A DNA stretch of 64,000 nt from Actinoplanes couchii (GTDB taxonomy: Bacteria; Actinomycetota; Actinomycetes; Mycobacteriales; Micromonosporaceae). The stretch lies in NCBI RefSeq assembly GCF_016862075.1, contig NZ_BOMG01000071.1, forward strand, positions 58,527 to 122,526, given 5' to 3'. How positions within the stretch are numbered: position 1 is the first letter of the stretch; the number at the start of each line of letters is the position of its first letter. Shown piece after piece: positions 33,456-41,919 of the stretch. The position numbers were made by a program, and so were the translations under genes. The notes under the pieces were generated by a model. That model ran no database searches. It saw only the letters and a list, made by a program, of their open reading frames with translations, and was not told the DNA's origin.

Positions 33456-34613
33456 ATGGCCCCGGCTACCCCGTTCCGGCACGGCTGGATCTTCGGCGGG
33501 ATCTGGCTGTTCTCCCTGACCGAGACCGTCCGGGCCCTGCTCGATCACCCGGCCGGGCCCTGGCGGGACGTCGGCCTGGTCGCCGTCACCCTGTTCGTGA
33601 TCGTGTACCTGGTGCTCACCGGCATGCTGCGCGACATCCGGCACAGCCGGACCGCGCCCCGGCGGCTGTGGTTGTCGACCCTGCCCACGGCGTCCGCCGG
33701 GCGCGAACCCGCGCCGTGGTCGGCGGCGGCTCTCCGGATCGGGCTGGGGCTGATGCTCGGGTTCGCGCTCCTGCTGCTGCCGGCCGCCGGGTCGCACGCC
33801 CTGCCGTGCGCGGTCTACATCGCCGCCCTCGCGATGGTCGGCCTGCCGCAGTGGGAGGGCGTGCCGGTGGTGGCGATCCTGGCGGTGGCCGTCGAGTCCG
33901 CGGTCCGCCTGGTCCCCGGCTGGCAGGGCGGCGACGGGTACGCGCTGGCCGTCGTCCTGGCCGGCGCCGCCACCTGGGGCCTGCGGACCGCGGTGGACCG
34001 GCAGACCCGGCTCCGGTACGCCCAGCAGGACGTCGCCGTGGCCGACGAGCGCAACCGGATCGCCGCCGACCTGCACGACATCCTCGGCCACTCGCTGACC
34101 GTGGTGGCCGTCAAGGCGGAACTGGCCCAGCGCCTGCTCGACGTGGACCTGGACCGGGCCCGTACCGAACTGCGTGATCTGGAATCCCTGGCCCGCGACG
34201 CCCTCGCCGACGTCCGGGCCACCGCCCTGGGGGTCCGCGGGGTCTCGTTGCCGGGCGAGATCGCCGCGGCCCGGGCCGCCCTGGCCGCCGCCGACGTGGA
34301 AGCCGATCTGCCCGGCACCGCCGACGAGGTGCCCACCCGCAACCGTGAGCTGTTCGCCTGGACCATCCGCGAGGCGGTCACCAACATCGTCCGGCACAGC
34401 GGGGCCCGGCACGCCACGGTCCACCTGACCCCCACCGTCGTCGAGATCCTCGACGACGGCGCCACCGCGATCCCGCCCGCCGCCGATCCCGGTGTGGTCC
34501 TCGGCCAGGGTCTCTCCGGTCTGCGCCGCCGGGCCGACGAGGTGGGCGCCCGGCTCACGGTCGGTCCGCGCCAGGACCGGACCGGCTTTTCGGTACGCAT
34601 GGAGGTCCCGTGA
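33456..34613 (+). CDS. Sensor histidine kinase, DesK/NarL-type
   Basis: 385 aa from the ATG at 33456. Five or six membrane segments (1-170) are followed by HisKA_3: ERNRIAADLHDILGHSLTVV, with the phosphoacceptor His in DLHDILGHS. The ATPase domain is short (EAVTNIVRHSGA for the N box, GLSGLRRRADEVGA for the G region). It lies 20 bp after the exporter permease and 31 bp before its response regulator; the pair probably controls the exporter. Confidence 0.9.
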   Translation: MAPATPFRHGWIFGGIWLFSLTETVRALLDHPAGPWRDVGLVAVTLFVIVYLVLTGMLRDIRHSRTAPRRLWLSTLPTASAGREPAPWSAAALRIGLGLMLGFALLLLPAAGSHALPCAVYIAALAMVGLPQWEGVPVVAILAVAVESAVRLVPGWQGGDGYALAVVLAGAATWGLRTAVDRQTRLRYAQQDVAVADERNRIAADLHDILGHSLTVVAVKAELAQRLLDVDLDRARTELRDLESLARDALADVRATALGVRGVSLPGEIAAARAALAAADVEADLPGTADEVPTRNRELFAWTIREAVTNIVRHSGARHATVHLTPTVVEILDDGATAIPPAADPGVVLGQGLSGLRRRADEVGARLTVGPRQDRTGFSVRMEVP

Positions 34614-34644
34614 TCCCCTTCTCCCGCCGCTTCGGAGCCCACTT

Positions 34645-35256
34645 ATGATCAAACTGCTGCTCGCCGACGATCAGGCGCTGGTCCGGGGCGCGATGGCCGC
34701 GCTGCTCGATCTGGAGACCGACCTGAAGGTGGTCGCCGAGGTGGGGCGCGGTGACGAGGTGGTGGCCGCGGCCCGCGCCCACGCGGCCGACGTGGCGCTG
34801 CTGGACGTTCAGATGCCCGGCCTGGACGGGATAGCCGCCGCGAAGCAGCTGCGGGCGGCGGTGCCGGACTGCCGGGTGCTGATGGTGACCACGTTCGGCC
34901 GGGCCGGTTATCTGCGGCAGGCGATGGCCGCGGGTGCGGGCGGTTTCGTGGTCAAGGACACCCCGGCCCGGCAGCTGGCCGACGCCGTACGCCGCGTCCA
35001 TCAGGGTTTGATCGTGGTGGATCCGGCGCTGGCGGCGCAGAGCCTGGCCCACGGCGAGTCCCCGCTGACCGACCGGGAGACGGACGTGCTGCGCGCCGCC
35101 CGCAACGGCGGCACGGTCTCCGCGATAGCCCACGAGCTGCACCTCTCCGACGGCACGGTCCGCAACCACCTGTCCGCCGCGATCGGCAAGACCGGAGCCC
35201 GAACCCGGGCCGAAGCGGTCCGCCTGGCCGACGACAACGGCTGGCTCCCGGCCTGA
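34645..35256 (+). CDS. NarL/FixJ response regulator
   Basis: 203 aa from the ATG at 34645. Receiver domain with LLADDQALVRGAM, phosphoacceptor Asp in LLDVQMPG and Lys in VVKDTPA; LuxR-type helix-turn-helix LTDRETDVLRAARNGGTVSA then HLSDGTVRNHLSAAI. Partner of the kinase at 33456. Confidence 0.92.
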   Translation: MIKLLLADDQALVRGAMAALLDLETDLKVVAEVGRGDEVVAAARAHAADVALLDVQMPGLDGIAAAKQLRAAVPDCRVLMVTTFGRAGYLRQAMAAGAGGFVVKDTPARQLADAVRRVHQGLIVVDPALAAQSLAHGESPLTDRETDVLRAARNGGTVSAIAHELHLSDGTVRNHLSAAIGKTGARTRAEAVRLADDNGWLPA

Positions 35257-35410
35257 CCACCCCGATCCACGGACGTCCTGGACGACCGGACCGGCCGGGC
35301 CGTCCTGGACCGGCCGGGCCGCGACAACGTGCTCGCCTTCTCCGGGGTCGACGGCATCGGCAGGACCGAACTGTCTCTGCGGCTGGAGCGCCGGCTGCGC
35401 GGCGAGTCCC
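35257..35410 (+). pseudogene. Relic of a P-loop NTPase gene
   Basis: One open frame reads DVLDDRTGRAVLDRPGRDN, then VLAFSGVDGIGRTELSLRLE. The second phrase is a degraded Walker A of the GVGGIGKTEL type found at the start of actinomycete TPR/NB-ARC-like ATPases; the Lys is replaced by Arg. Nothing recognisable of the rest follows in any frame up to the nitrilase start. No ribosome binding site or start is visible upstream. Confidence 0.45.
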
Positions 35411-35964
35411 CGACCGGCACCGACCGGCCCGGCCCGCCCCGGCTCGACCACGCCGTCCCTGCCGTCCGGCTGGACCAGCACGGATCGCAGATCGCCCGGC
35501 GCAGCGGTCCCGATCCGGATCCGGAGGCTTTCGGCGGCCCGAGTCCGGACCCGGTCACCAGGGTTCTCGCCGGCCTGCCGGACCTCTCCCTGCTGCGGTA
35601 CCGGGTCTGCCGGACGTCGGCGGCCCTGCGTCGCTTCGACGAACGGGAGCAGCAGCTGCGCTGTCGGCCGCCGCGCGAGCCGATCCGGGTCCGGCGGCTG
35701 GCCGGCGATCTGGCCTGGGAACGCGGCGATCTCGGCGGATACCGGCCACCGTTCGATGAGCCGGTGGCGAGAATGGACGGTCGAGGCGCTACGGCCAGGC
35801 CAGGCGGCCAGGGGGCGGCATCCGCGTCATTCGCGAACTTCGCCGGGAACGGGTGCGGAATCGGGGCGTACCGCCAAGAATATCTTTGTCATCAAGACAA
35901 CGGCTGTCGCGCGGGCGGACCCGAGTGTAGTTTTGGGAAACGCCGTTTCGCTAGGGGGAACCGG
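35411..35964 (+). other. Degraded coding-like stretch without a supported gene
   Basis: The frame of the P-loop relic stays open through here and into the nitrilase gene, but the translation has no recognisable domain and the base composition falls locally near 35830-35960. The final bases hold the ribosome binding site TAGGGGGAA for the nitrilase start at 35965. Confidence 0.4.
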
Positions 35965-36331
35965 ATGCCCGGTCTCGTGCGCGTTGCCGGCGCCCGGATC
36001 GAGATCGGTCCGCGCGCCGGGGAGAACCTCGCCGCCTGCGTGCGGGTCATCGACGTCGCGGCGGAGCGCGGGGCACGGCTCGTGGTGCTGCCCGAGTTCG
36101 GCAACCACCCGTCCTGGCACCGGTCCCGGGAGCAGGCGTGGGAGCCGGCGACCCGGCCGGGCGACACGTTCCGGGCGGATCTCGGCGCCGGTGGGTACCG
36201 GCGGCCCACCCGGCGCGGCGCTCGGAGGCGCTGTGGTGGCGCCCGCGCAGGCCGCGAACCGGCTGGTCTCCCGCGACACCGATCTGGTCGGCGGCTGCCC
36301 GTGGCGGTCGGGCGACGCGCTGGTCCGATGA
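35965..36331 (+). pseudogene. Carbon-nitrogen hydrolase (nitrilase) gene with internal deletion
   Basis: The ATG at 35965 has a good ribosome binding site. The first 75 residues are a normal nitrilase N-terminus: LVRVAGARIEIGPRAGENLA, RVIDVAAERGARLVVLPEFG (catalytic Glu in PEFG) and AWEPATRPGDTF. Then the frame is lost near 36190. In the next frame AQAANRLVSRDTDLVGG precedes a stop at 36331 and resembles the end of such an enzyme. About 200 residues, including the catalytic Lys and Cys, are absent. It lies 16 bp before the RCCR-like gene, so the two were probably one operon. Confidence 0.6.
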
Positions 36332-36347
36332 GGAGAGGTGCGCCGCA

Positions 36348-37151
36348 GTGACCGAGACGATCCGGCAGGTGCCGGACAGGGCCGACGACTCGCCGGTGGT
36401 CGACGTGCGTGAGACGTTCCAGTACTACCGGGAGCTGCTCGCCGAGCTGAAGGGGAAGATCGACGCCCGGTTCGAGCTGACCCGGGATCCGTCGACGCGG
36501 GATCTGCAGGCGTACGGCGGCCATCCGGACGGGCCGGGCGGTTCCCTGGAGGCATACGCCGGGCCGGAGATCGACTGGCTGGTCCACTCGTGGATCGGGG
36601 ATCCGGGCGCCGGTTTCGCCAACCTGCACCTGACTGCCTGGCTGGGCCCGCGGACACGGGTGCCGCATCTGGGGATCACGCTGCTGGTGTGGCCGGGCGG
36701 CTGGTTCTATCTGGACTCGGTGCCGCGGGTGAACCTGGTCGAGGACGCCGGCTACTTCGACGACTACTACGCGGGTGCGGACGAGGCGTGGCGGGAGCTG
36801 CGGGCCGATCCGGAGTTCGAGTACTTCGTGAGCCGGTCCGGGTTCATCCGGGCCAGTCTGTCACCGACGGCGTACTGCTACTCGTTCGAGACCTCGCGGC
36901 GCAACCTGGGGATCGTCGCGCAGCGGGCGCACGCGCACGTGGACCGCTGGCTGCGCTGGGTGGACAAGGCCCCGCCGGTGCCGGTGGGCCGGCGGCCGGC
37001 GCTGGCCGCCGCCGATCAGACGATCCGCCGCAACATCGCCGAGCGCGACCCGGTGAACGTGACGGCCGTCCGCTTCTTCGGTGCTGAGATGACGAACCGC
37101 CTGGTCCGGGCTCTGTGGGGCGGCGACCGGGAGCTCCCGAGACCCGAGTGA
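36348..37151 (+). CDS. Protein resembling red chlorophyll catabolite reductase (bilin reductase fold)
   Basis: 267 aa from the GTG at 36348 behind GAGGAGAGG. No signal peptide or membrane helix. The central part follows the plant RCCR pattern in order: IDWLVHSWIGDPG (about 75-87), NLHLTAWLGPRTRVPHLGI (92-110), YLDSVPRVNLVEDAGYFDDYY (121-141), then FEYFVSRSGFIRASLSPTAY (157-176). In plant RCCR the same slots hold DFVLGSWL, LSAYLNPSTDAPNF, LDLPPRKDLV, YLxxFYE and SLYIRSVVSPTA. RCCR is a ferredoxin-dependent reductase of a linear tetrapyrrole. Placed between a nitrilase relic and a Rieske oxygenase relic. Assigned from remembered family pattern; the substrate in a non-photosynthetic bacterium is unknown. 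Confidence 0.65.
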   Translation: MTETIRQVPDRADDSPVVDVRETFQYYRELLAELKGKIDARFELTRDPSTRDLQAYGGHPDGPGGSLEAYAGPEIDWLVHSWIGDPGAGFANLHLTAWLGPRTRVPHLGITLLVWPGGWFYLDSVPRVNLVEDAGYFDDYYAGADEAWRELRADPEFEYFVSRSGFIRASLSPTAYCYSFETSRRNLGIVAQRAHAHVDRWLRWVDKAPPVPVGRRPALAAADQTIRRNIAERDPVNVTAVRFFGAEMTNRLVRALWGGDRELPRPE

Positions 37152-37181
37152 GGAATCCCGGCGGATCCGCCCGGCCGCGCC

Positions 37182-37358
37182 ATTCCGAAGCAGGGCCGGG
37201 GCGACTCGTATCCCGCGGTGGAGAGGTACGGGTACGTCCGGGTCTTCCTGGGTGACCTGCCGGAGTACGAGGTGGAGCACCCGGCTGACCCGGTCCTCCG
37301 GTCGCGAGGCGCCGGCGTGACCGGTGTGGGCTTCGACTCATGGCCGGTGGCGCCGTAG
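37182..37358 (+). pseudogene. Fragment of a Rieske oxygenase gene
   Basis: A 58-codon open stretch with no start codon of its own reads IPKQGRGDSYPAVERYGYVR, then VFLGDLPEYEVEHPADPV, and ends at a TAG. The IPxxGR, YPxVExYGxVxVFLGD pattern is the segment that follows the Rieske [2Fe-2S] domain in ring-hydroxylating oxygenases. The iron-sulfur motifs and the mononuclear-iron catalytic domain are missing. It begins 30 bp after the RCCR-like gene, in the same orientation. Confidence 0.6.
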
Positions 37359-37426
37359 TTGATCATTCCGTTGCCTGGCGCGGATACTGTCACGCGGCTC
37401 GACTGATACGAAACGGGGAGAGACAC

Positions 37427-38161
37427 ATGCGGAAGACGACGTTCCGGGCCGGCCTCGCCGCCGTGGCCACCGCCGCGATGCTGCTGGCCGGCTGTGGCAG
37501 CACCGACGGCAAGGACGGCGGCAGCTCCGCGACGGTGGAGACCGGCGCCGACAACGGGGTGGCCGAACTGGGCGCCGACGAGATCCTGACGAAGGCCAAG
37601 GAGTCGCTGACCAAGGCCGGCTCGTACCGGATGAGTGGCGCCGCCACCCAGGACGGCACGACCATGAAGCTGGACTTCGCGATCTCCGGCACGGACCTCA
37701 AGGGCACGCTGTCGATGGGCGAGGGCGCCGACATCGAACTGCTCTCGGCGGGCGGGCAGCAGTTCATGAAGCCGAGCGAAGGTTTCTGGACCATGCTCGG
37801 GCTGGGCGCGCAGGCCAAGACCATGACCGACAAGCTGGCCGGCAAGTGGATGCTGGTGCCGGCCACCGACCAGTCGATGAGCGGCATCTTCGGCGCCGCG
37901 AACCCCGACGAGGTCCTGAAGCCGTCCGGCGCCCTGACCAAGGGAGAGGCCACCGAGGTCAACGGCACCCCGGTGATCACCCTGGCCGACGGCGGCGACG
38001 CGGACAACAAGGTGTTCGTCGCCACCAAGGGCGAGCCCTACCCGATCAAGCTGGGCACCGCGACCGGTGACGGCGTGACGTTCAGCGACTTCGGCGCGAG
38101 CTTCACCGACATCAAGGCGCCGGCCGAGGGCGAGTACATCAAGAAGGAAGACCTGGCTTGA
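37427..38161 (+). CDS. Lipoprotein, LppX/LprG-like paralogue 1
   Basis: 244 aa from the ATG at 37427, ribosome binding site GGGGAG. Lipobox LLAGC near residue 23. The mature part (DEILTKAKESLTKAGSYRMS, LKGTLSMGEGADIELLSAGG, ATKGEPYPIKL, DFGASFTDIKAP) has the alternating strands of the LppX_LprAFG fold, which binds lipids in mycobacteria. Close relatives are at 38186-38926 and 39021-39740. Function unknown. Confidence 0.75.
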   Translation: MRKTTFRAGLAAVATAAMLLAGCGSTDGKDGGSSATVETGADNGVAELGADEILTKAKESLTKAGSYRMSGAATQDGTTMKLDFAISGTDLKGTLSMGEGADIELLSAGGQQFMKPSEGFWTMLGLGAQAKTMTDKLAGKWMLVPATDQSMSGIFGAANPDEVLKPSGALTKGEATEVNGTPVITLADGGDADNKVFVATKGEPYPIKLGTATGDGVTFSDFGASFTDIKAPAEGEYIKKEDLA

Positions 38162-38185
38162 TCAGTACGGGCGCCGGGCGGGGGT

Positions 38186-38926
38186 TCAGAGTTCGGTCAG
38201 CATGCCGGACTCGACCAGGGTGACCAGGTCGAAGACCTCGTCCTCGGGTGGGGTGGTGATGGCCGGGAACGGGACGCCCACCTCGGTGATGCTTCCGGTC
38301 CTGCCGTTGCCGGTCCAGCCGACCGGGTACGGCTCGCCGGTCGTCGCCACCGACACCGCGGAACCGCCCGCGTCGGTCACCGTCACCGCCCCGGCGGCCG
38401 GTTGTTTACGAACCGTGCCGTCCGGGGCGAACGTGGTGTCGAGCAGCGCGCCGACCGCGAAGTCCTTGCCGATCAACCGGCTGTCCATGGCCGGTGGCAC
38501 CAGCATCCAGCGGTCCCCGACGAGTTCCCGGCCGATCGCGCCCTCCCGGTCACCGAACCTGGTGGCCCAGAACCGCTCGTCGGCCTTCAGGTAACGCTGA
38601 CCGCCGGTCACCAGCCACTCGGTACGCTCCTCGCCGACCAGCACGGTGCCCCGCGCGTCGGCCCCGGAGATCCGCAGGTCCAGGGTGCGGCCGTCGGCGG
38701 TGCCGGTGAACCGGAACGACGGCGCCCTGCGCAGCGTCTCCCGGGCGCGGTCCAGGATCGCCGCCGCCTCCAGGGCCTCGATCCCGTTGGCCGAGGCGGT
38801 GACCACCGGGGACACAGCGGTGGACGGGGCAGCGGACCCGACCGCGGCCGGGGCGGGCCCGGCGCTGTCGCACGCGGCCAGTGACAGCACGGCGAACAGC
38901 AGTCCCGCGGTTCCCGTTGTTCTCAT
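38186..38926 (-). CDS. Lipoprotein, LppX/LprG-like paralogue 2
   Basis: 246 aa from the ATG at 38926. Lipobox LSLAAC near residue 19. The same pattern as its neighbours (AAAILDRARETLRRAPSFRF, GDRWMLVPPAMDSRLIGKDF, ATTGEPYPVGW) but the most diverged and lacking the DFGASF phrase. Opposite in strand to the two other copies; it is convergent with paralogue 1 and divergent from paralogue 3. Confidence 0.72.
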   Translation of the reverse strand: MRTTGTAGLLFAVLSLAACDSAGPAPAAVGSAAPSTAVSPVVTASANGIEALEAAAILDRARETLRRAPSFRFTGTADGRTLDLRISGADARGTVLVGEERTEWLVTGGQRYLKADERFWATRFGDREGAIGRELVGDRWMLVPPAMDSRLIGKDFAVGALLDTTFAPDGTVRKQPAAGAVTVTDAGGSAVSVATTGEPYPVGWTGNGRTGSITEVGVPFPAITTPPEDEVFDLVTLVESGMLTEL

Positions 38927-39020
38927 CAAGCCCTGCTTCCCACCTCGCCGGAGGTCCCCTCCGGGCCCGAAGCAGCGGATTCTATCGGCCCCCGGCGGAA
39001 TGCCGGAATAGTCTCGAACG

Positions 39021-39740
39021 ATGAGGCTCAACGTCCTCGCCGCCACCCTGGTACTGCTGCTCTCCGGATGCGGCGGTGGCGACAGTGCGGAGACCAGCAC
39101 CCCGGCCGCGTCGCCGGAGGCGCCCGACAACGGGGTGTCCGCGCTCGCCGCCGACGAGATCCTGAAACGGGCCAACACCGCGCTGGCGGCGGCCGACTCG
39201 TACCGGATGACGGGCCGGGCCACCGAGCAGGACACCACGGTCGAGGTGGACGTCGCGGTCTCCGGCGAGGACTTCAAGGGCACCCTGTCGTTCAGTGACA
39301 CCGCCGACGTCGAGGTGATGGTGGTCGGTGGCAAGCAGTACATGAAGCCGAACAAGGCGTTCTGGTCCACCGTCGGTTTCGGCGCACAGGCCGACACGAT
39401 CGCGGCCAAACTCGGGGACCGGTGGATCCTGGTGCCGGCCCGGGACAAGACGTGGAGCGGGCTGTTCGGTTTCGGGGACGCCGACGCGATGCTGAAACCG
39501 GACGGCAAGGTGTCGAAGGGTGAGACGACAGCTATCGCGTTCACCCCGGTCGTGGTGCTGAACGACGGCGGGAGCAGCACGAACAAGCTGTACATCGCCA
39601 CCACCGGCGAGCCCTACCCGGTTCTGCTCGGTGATCTGAAGGGCGACCGGCTGGAGTTCAGCGACTTCGGCGCGAGCTTCCCGGAGATCACGGCGCCGGC
39701 CGCGGGTGACTACGTCAAGCAGGCGGATCTGGGCAGGTAG
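39021..39740 (+). CDS. Lipoprotein, LppX/LprG-like paralogue 3
   Basis: 239 aa. Lipobox LLLSGC near residue 17. Very similar to paralogue 1: NGVSALAADEILKRANTALA, ADSYRMTG, FKGTLSF, ATTGEPYPVLL and DFGASFPEITAPAAGDYVKQ. Its 95-bp upstream gap is shared with paralogue 2 and holds both promoters. A hairpin follows. Confidence 0.75.
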   Translation: MRLNVLAATLVLLLSGCGGGDSAETSTPAASPEAPDNGVSALAADEILKRANTALAAADSYRMTGRATEQDTTVEVDVAVSGEDFKGTLSFSDTADVEVMVVGGKQYMKPNKAFWSTVGFGAQADTIAAKLGDRWILVPARDKTWSGLFGFGDADAMLKPDGKVSKGETTAIAFTPVVVLNDGGSSTNKLYIATTGEPYPVLLGDLKGDRLEFSDFGASFPEITAPAAGDYVKQADLGR

Positions 39741-39757
39741 CGGTTCTGCGTGCCGGT

Positions 39758-39779
39758 GCCGGGCCGCATCCGGCCCGGC
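39758..39779 (+). terminator. Hairpin after lipoprotein paralogue 3
   Basis: GCCGGGCCG (39758-39766) pairs perfectly with CGGCCCGGC (39771-39779) over a 4-nt loop, 18 bp after the stop. No T-run. Confidence 0.5.
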
Positions 39780-39906
39780 GGTCGCGGGGCGGCCGGGACG
39801 GGCCGCCCGCCTCGCGGTGAAACCACGGGACATCCCCGATCGGCGAGGACTTCGTCACTCGTATCATCGCTGGGATTTGAAGTTACTGGTGGGTAATATT
39901 GGTTGC

Positions 39907-41874
39907 ATGATCAACGGAGTCGACGCTGCCGCCCTCACCGCCGTGCTCGACGGGCGGTGGGCGCATATCCGGCAGACCGTGCGGGACGAGCTGGGCGCCG
40001 AGTTCGTCACCGTGCCGGGCGAGAGCGGCGCCGACGCGCGCGAACGCGTGACCCGGCTGATCCGCGAGCTGCCGACCGACGTCGGGGTGGCGTCGGCGTT
40101 CCCGGTGGCCTACGGCGGCTCCGCGGACCCGGGCGGCTCGACCGTCGCCGCCGAGATGCTCGGCCAGGTCGACCTGTCACTGATGGTGAAGGCCGGCGTG
40201 CAGTGGGGGCTGTTCGGTGGCGCGGTGGTCGCCCTGGGCACGAAGCACCATCACGATCGGTACCTGCGGGACATCATCTCGGCCGATCTGATGGGCTGCT
40301 TCGCGATGACCGAGACCGGTCACGGCTCGGACGTGCAGCAGTTGCGCACCACCTGCACCTACGACCCCTCTTCCGGCAATTTCGTGCTGCATACGCCCCA
40401 TGAGGCGGCGCGGAAGGACTACATCGGCAACGCCGCGAAGGACGGCCGGATGGCTGTCGTGTTCGCCCAGCTGATCACCGGGGGTGAGCGGTACGGCGTG
40501 CACGCCTGGATGGTGCCGATCCGGGACGAGGACGGCAACCCGATGCCGGGCATCACCATCGGTGACGACGGGCCGAAGGCGGGGCTGCTCGGCGTCGACA
40601 ACGGCCGGCTGTCGTTCGATCACGTGACGGTGCCCCGCGACATGCTGCTCGACCGATATGGACAGGTCGCGGCGGACGGCACGTACACCAGCGGCATCGC
40701 CAACGACACCCGCCGGTTCTTCACCATGCTGGGCACCCTGGTCCGCGGCCGGGTCACCGTCGGCGCGGCGGCCTCGGCGGCCACCCGCAACGCGCTCACC
40801 ATCGCGGTCCGTTACGGCGACGCCCGCCGCCAGTTCACCCGGCCCGGCGACGACCGCGAGGTGGTCCTCAACGACTACCTGGCACACCAGCGCAAACTGC
40901 TACCGGCACTGGCCCGGACGTACGCCTACGTCTTCGCCCAGGAGGAACTGGCAGTCACCATGGGTGAGGTGCAGACCAGTACCGGACCGGTCGACGAGCA
41001 CCGGCAGCGCGAGCTGGAGTCCCGGGCCGCCGGCCTGAAAGCGGTGCAGACCTGGCACGCCACCAGCACCATCCAGATGTGCCGGCAGGCGTGTGGCGGC
41101 GCCGGCTACCTGGCGGAGAACCGGCTGCCCGGGCTCAAGGCCGACACCGACGTGTTCACCACGTTCGAGGGTGACAACACGGTCCTGCTGCAGCTGGTCG
41201 CGAAAGGACTGCTCACCGGGTACCGGGACGCTTTCGGATCACTGGACGGCTGGGGCCGGGCCACCTTCGTCGCCGAGCAGGTCCGCGAGATGGTGCTGGA
41301 GCGCACCGCCGCCCGGTCGCTGATCCAGCGCCTGGTCAGCGCGGTTCCGGGCCGGGACGAGGAGGTCGCGGTCACCGACCGGGGCTGGCACCTGTCGGTC
41401 TTCGAGGACCGCGAGAAGCACCTGCTGGAGAGTGTCATCCGCCGCCTCCGCAAGGGCGCCGCGACCAAGAAGGATCGCCCGTTCGACATCTTCAACGACG
41501 TCCAGGACCACGTCCTGTCGACGGCGACGGCGCACATCGACCGGATCACCCTGGAAGCCTTCGTGGCCGGAATCGATCGGACCACCGACCCGGCCGCCCG
41601 CGCGTTGCTGGCCAAACTCTGCGACCTGTACGCGCTGACCACCATCGAGAAGGACAAGGCCTGGTTCCTGGAGCACGGCCGTCTCACCCCGGCCCGGTCC
41701 AAGGCGATCACCGCGGTCGTCAACGACCTGCTCCGCGAACTGCGCCCGCACATGCGCACCCTCGTCGACGCGTTCGCGATCCCGGACGAGTGGCTGAACG
41801 CCGCCATCCTCCGCGAGGAGCCGGCCCGCCAGGACACGATGGCCAAGGAGGACGACGCGATCCGGCAGTCCTGA
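39907..41874 (+). CDS. Acyl-CoA oxidase/dehydrogenase-type flavoprotein
   Basis: 655 aa from the ATG at 39907. Flavoprotein of the peroxisomal acyl-CoA oxidase type: CFAMTETGHGSDVQQLRTTC is the FAD/acyl-CoA motif, QACGGAGYLAENRLPGLKAD and TTFEGDNTVLLQLVAKGLL the following conserved blocks, with the catalytic Glu in TFEGDN. Two C-terminal oxidase domains (about 440-650) explain the length. TAATAT lies close upstream, giving a short or leaderless transcript. Followed by a convergent TetR gene. Confidence 0.88.
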   Translation: MINGVDAAALTAVLDGRWAHIRQTVRDELGAEFVTVPGESGADARERVTRLIRELPTDVGVASAFPVAYGGSADPGGSTVAAEMLGQVDLSLMVKAGVQWGLFGGAVVALGTKHHHDRYLRDIISADLMGCFAMTETGHGSDVQQLRTTCTYDPSSGNFVLHTPHEAARKDYIGNAAKDGRMAVVFAQLITGGERYGVHAWMVPIRDEDGNPMPGITIGDDGPKAGLLGVDNGRLSFDHVTVPRDMLLDRYGQVAADGTYTSGIANDTRRFFTMLGTLVRGRVTVGAAASAATRNALTIAVRYGDARRQFTRPGDDREVVLNDYLAHQRKLLPALARTYAYVFAQEELAVTMGEVQTSTGPVDEHRQRELESRAAGLKAVQTWHATSTIQMCRQACGGAGYLAENRLPGLKADTDVFTTFEGDNTVLLQLVAKGLLTGYRDAFGSLDGWGRATFVAEQVREMVLERTAARSLIQRLVSAVPGRDEEVAVTDRGWHLSVFEDREKHLLESVIRRLRKGAATKKDRPFDIFNDVQDHVLSTATAHIDRITLEAFVAGIDRTTDPAARALLAKLCDLYALTTIEKDKAWFLEHGRLTPARSKAITAVVNDLLRELRPHMRTLVDAFAIPDEWLNAAILREEPARQDTMAKEDDAIRQS

Positions 41875-41919
41875 TCCCGGTGTACCGCGAACGGCCCTGA
41901 CCGGCTTCTGAGACACGCC

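Noticed and set aside
35329..36351. 340-residue single protein
   Set aside because: Joins an NTPase relic, featureless sequence and a nitrilase N-terminus that has its own RBS and start; treated as separate relics.
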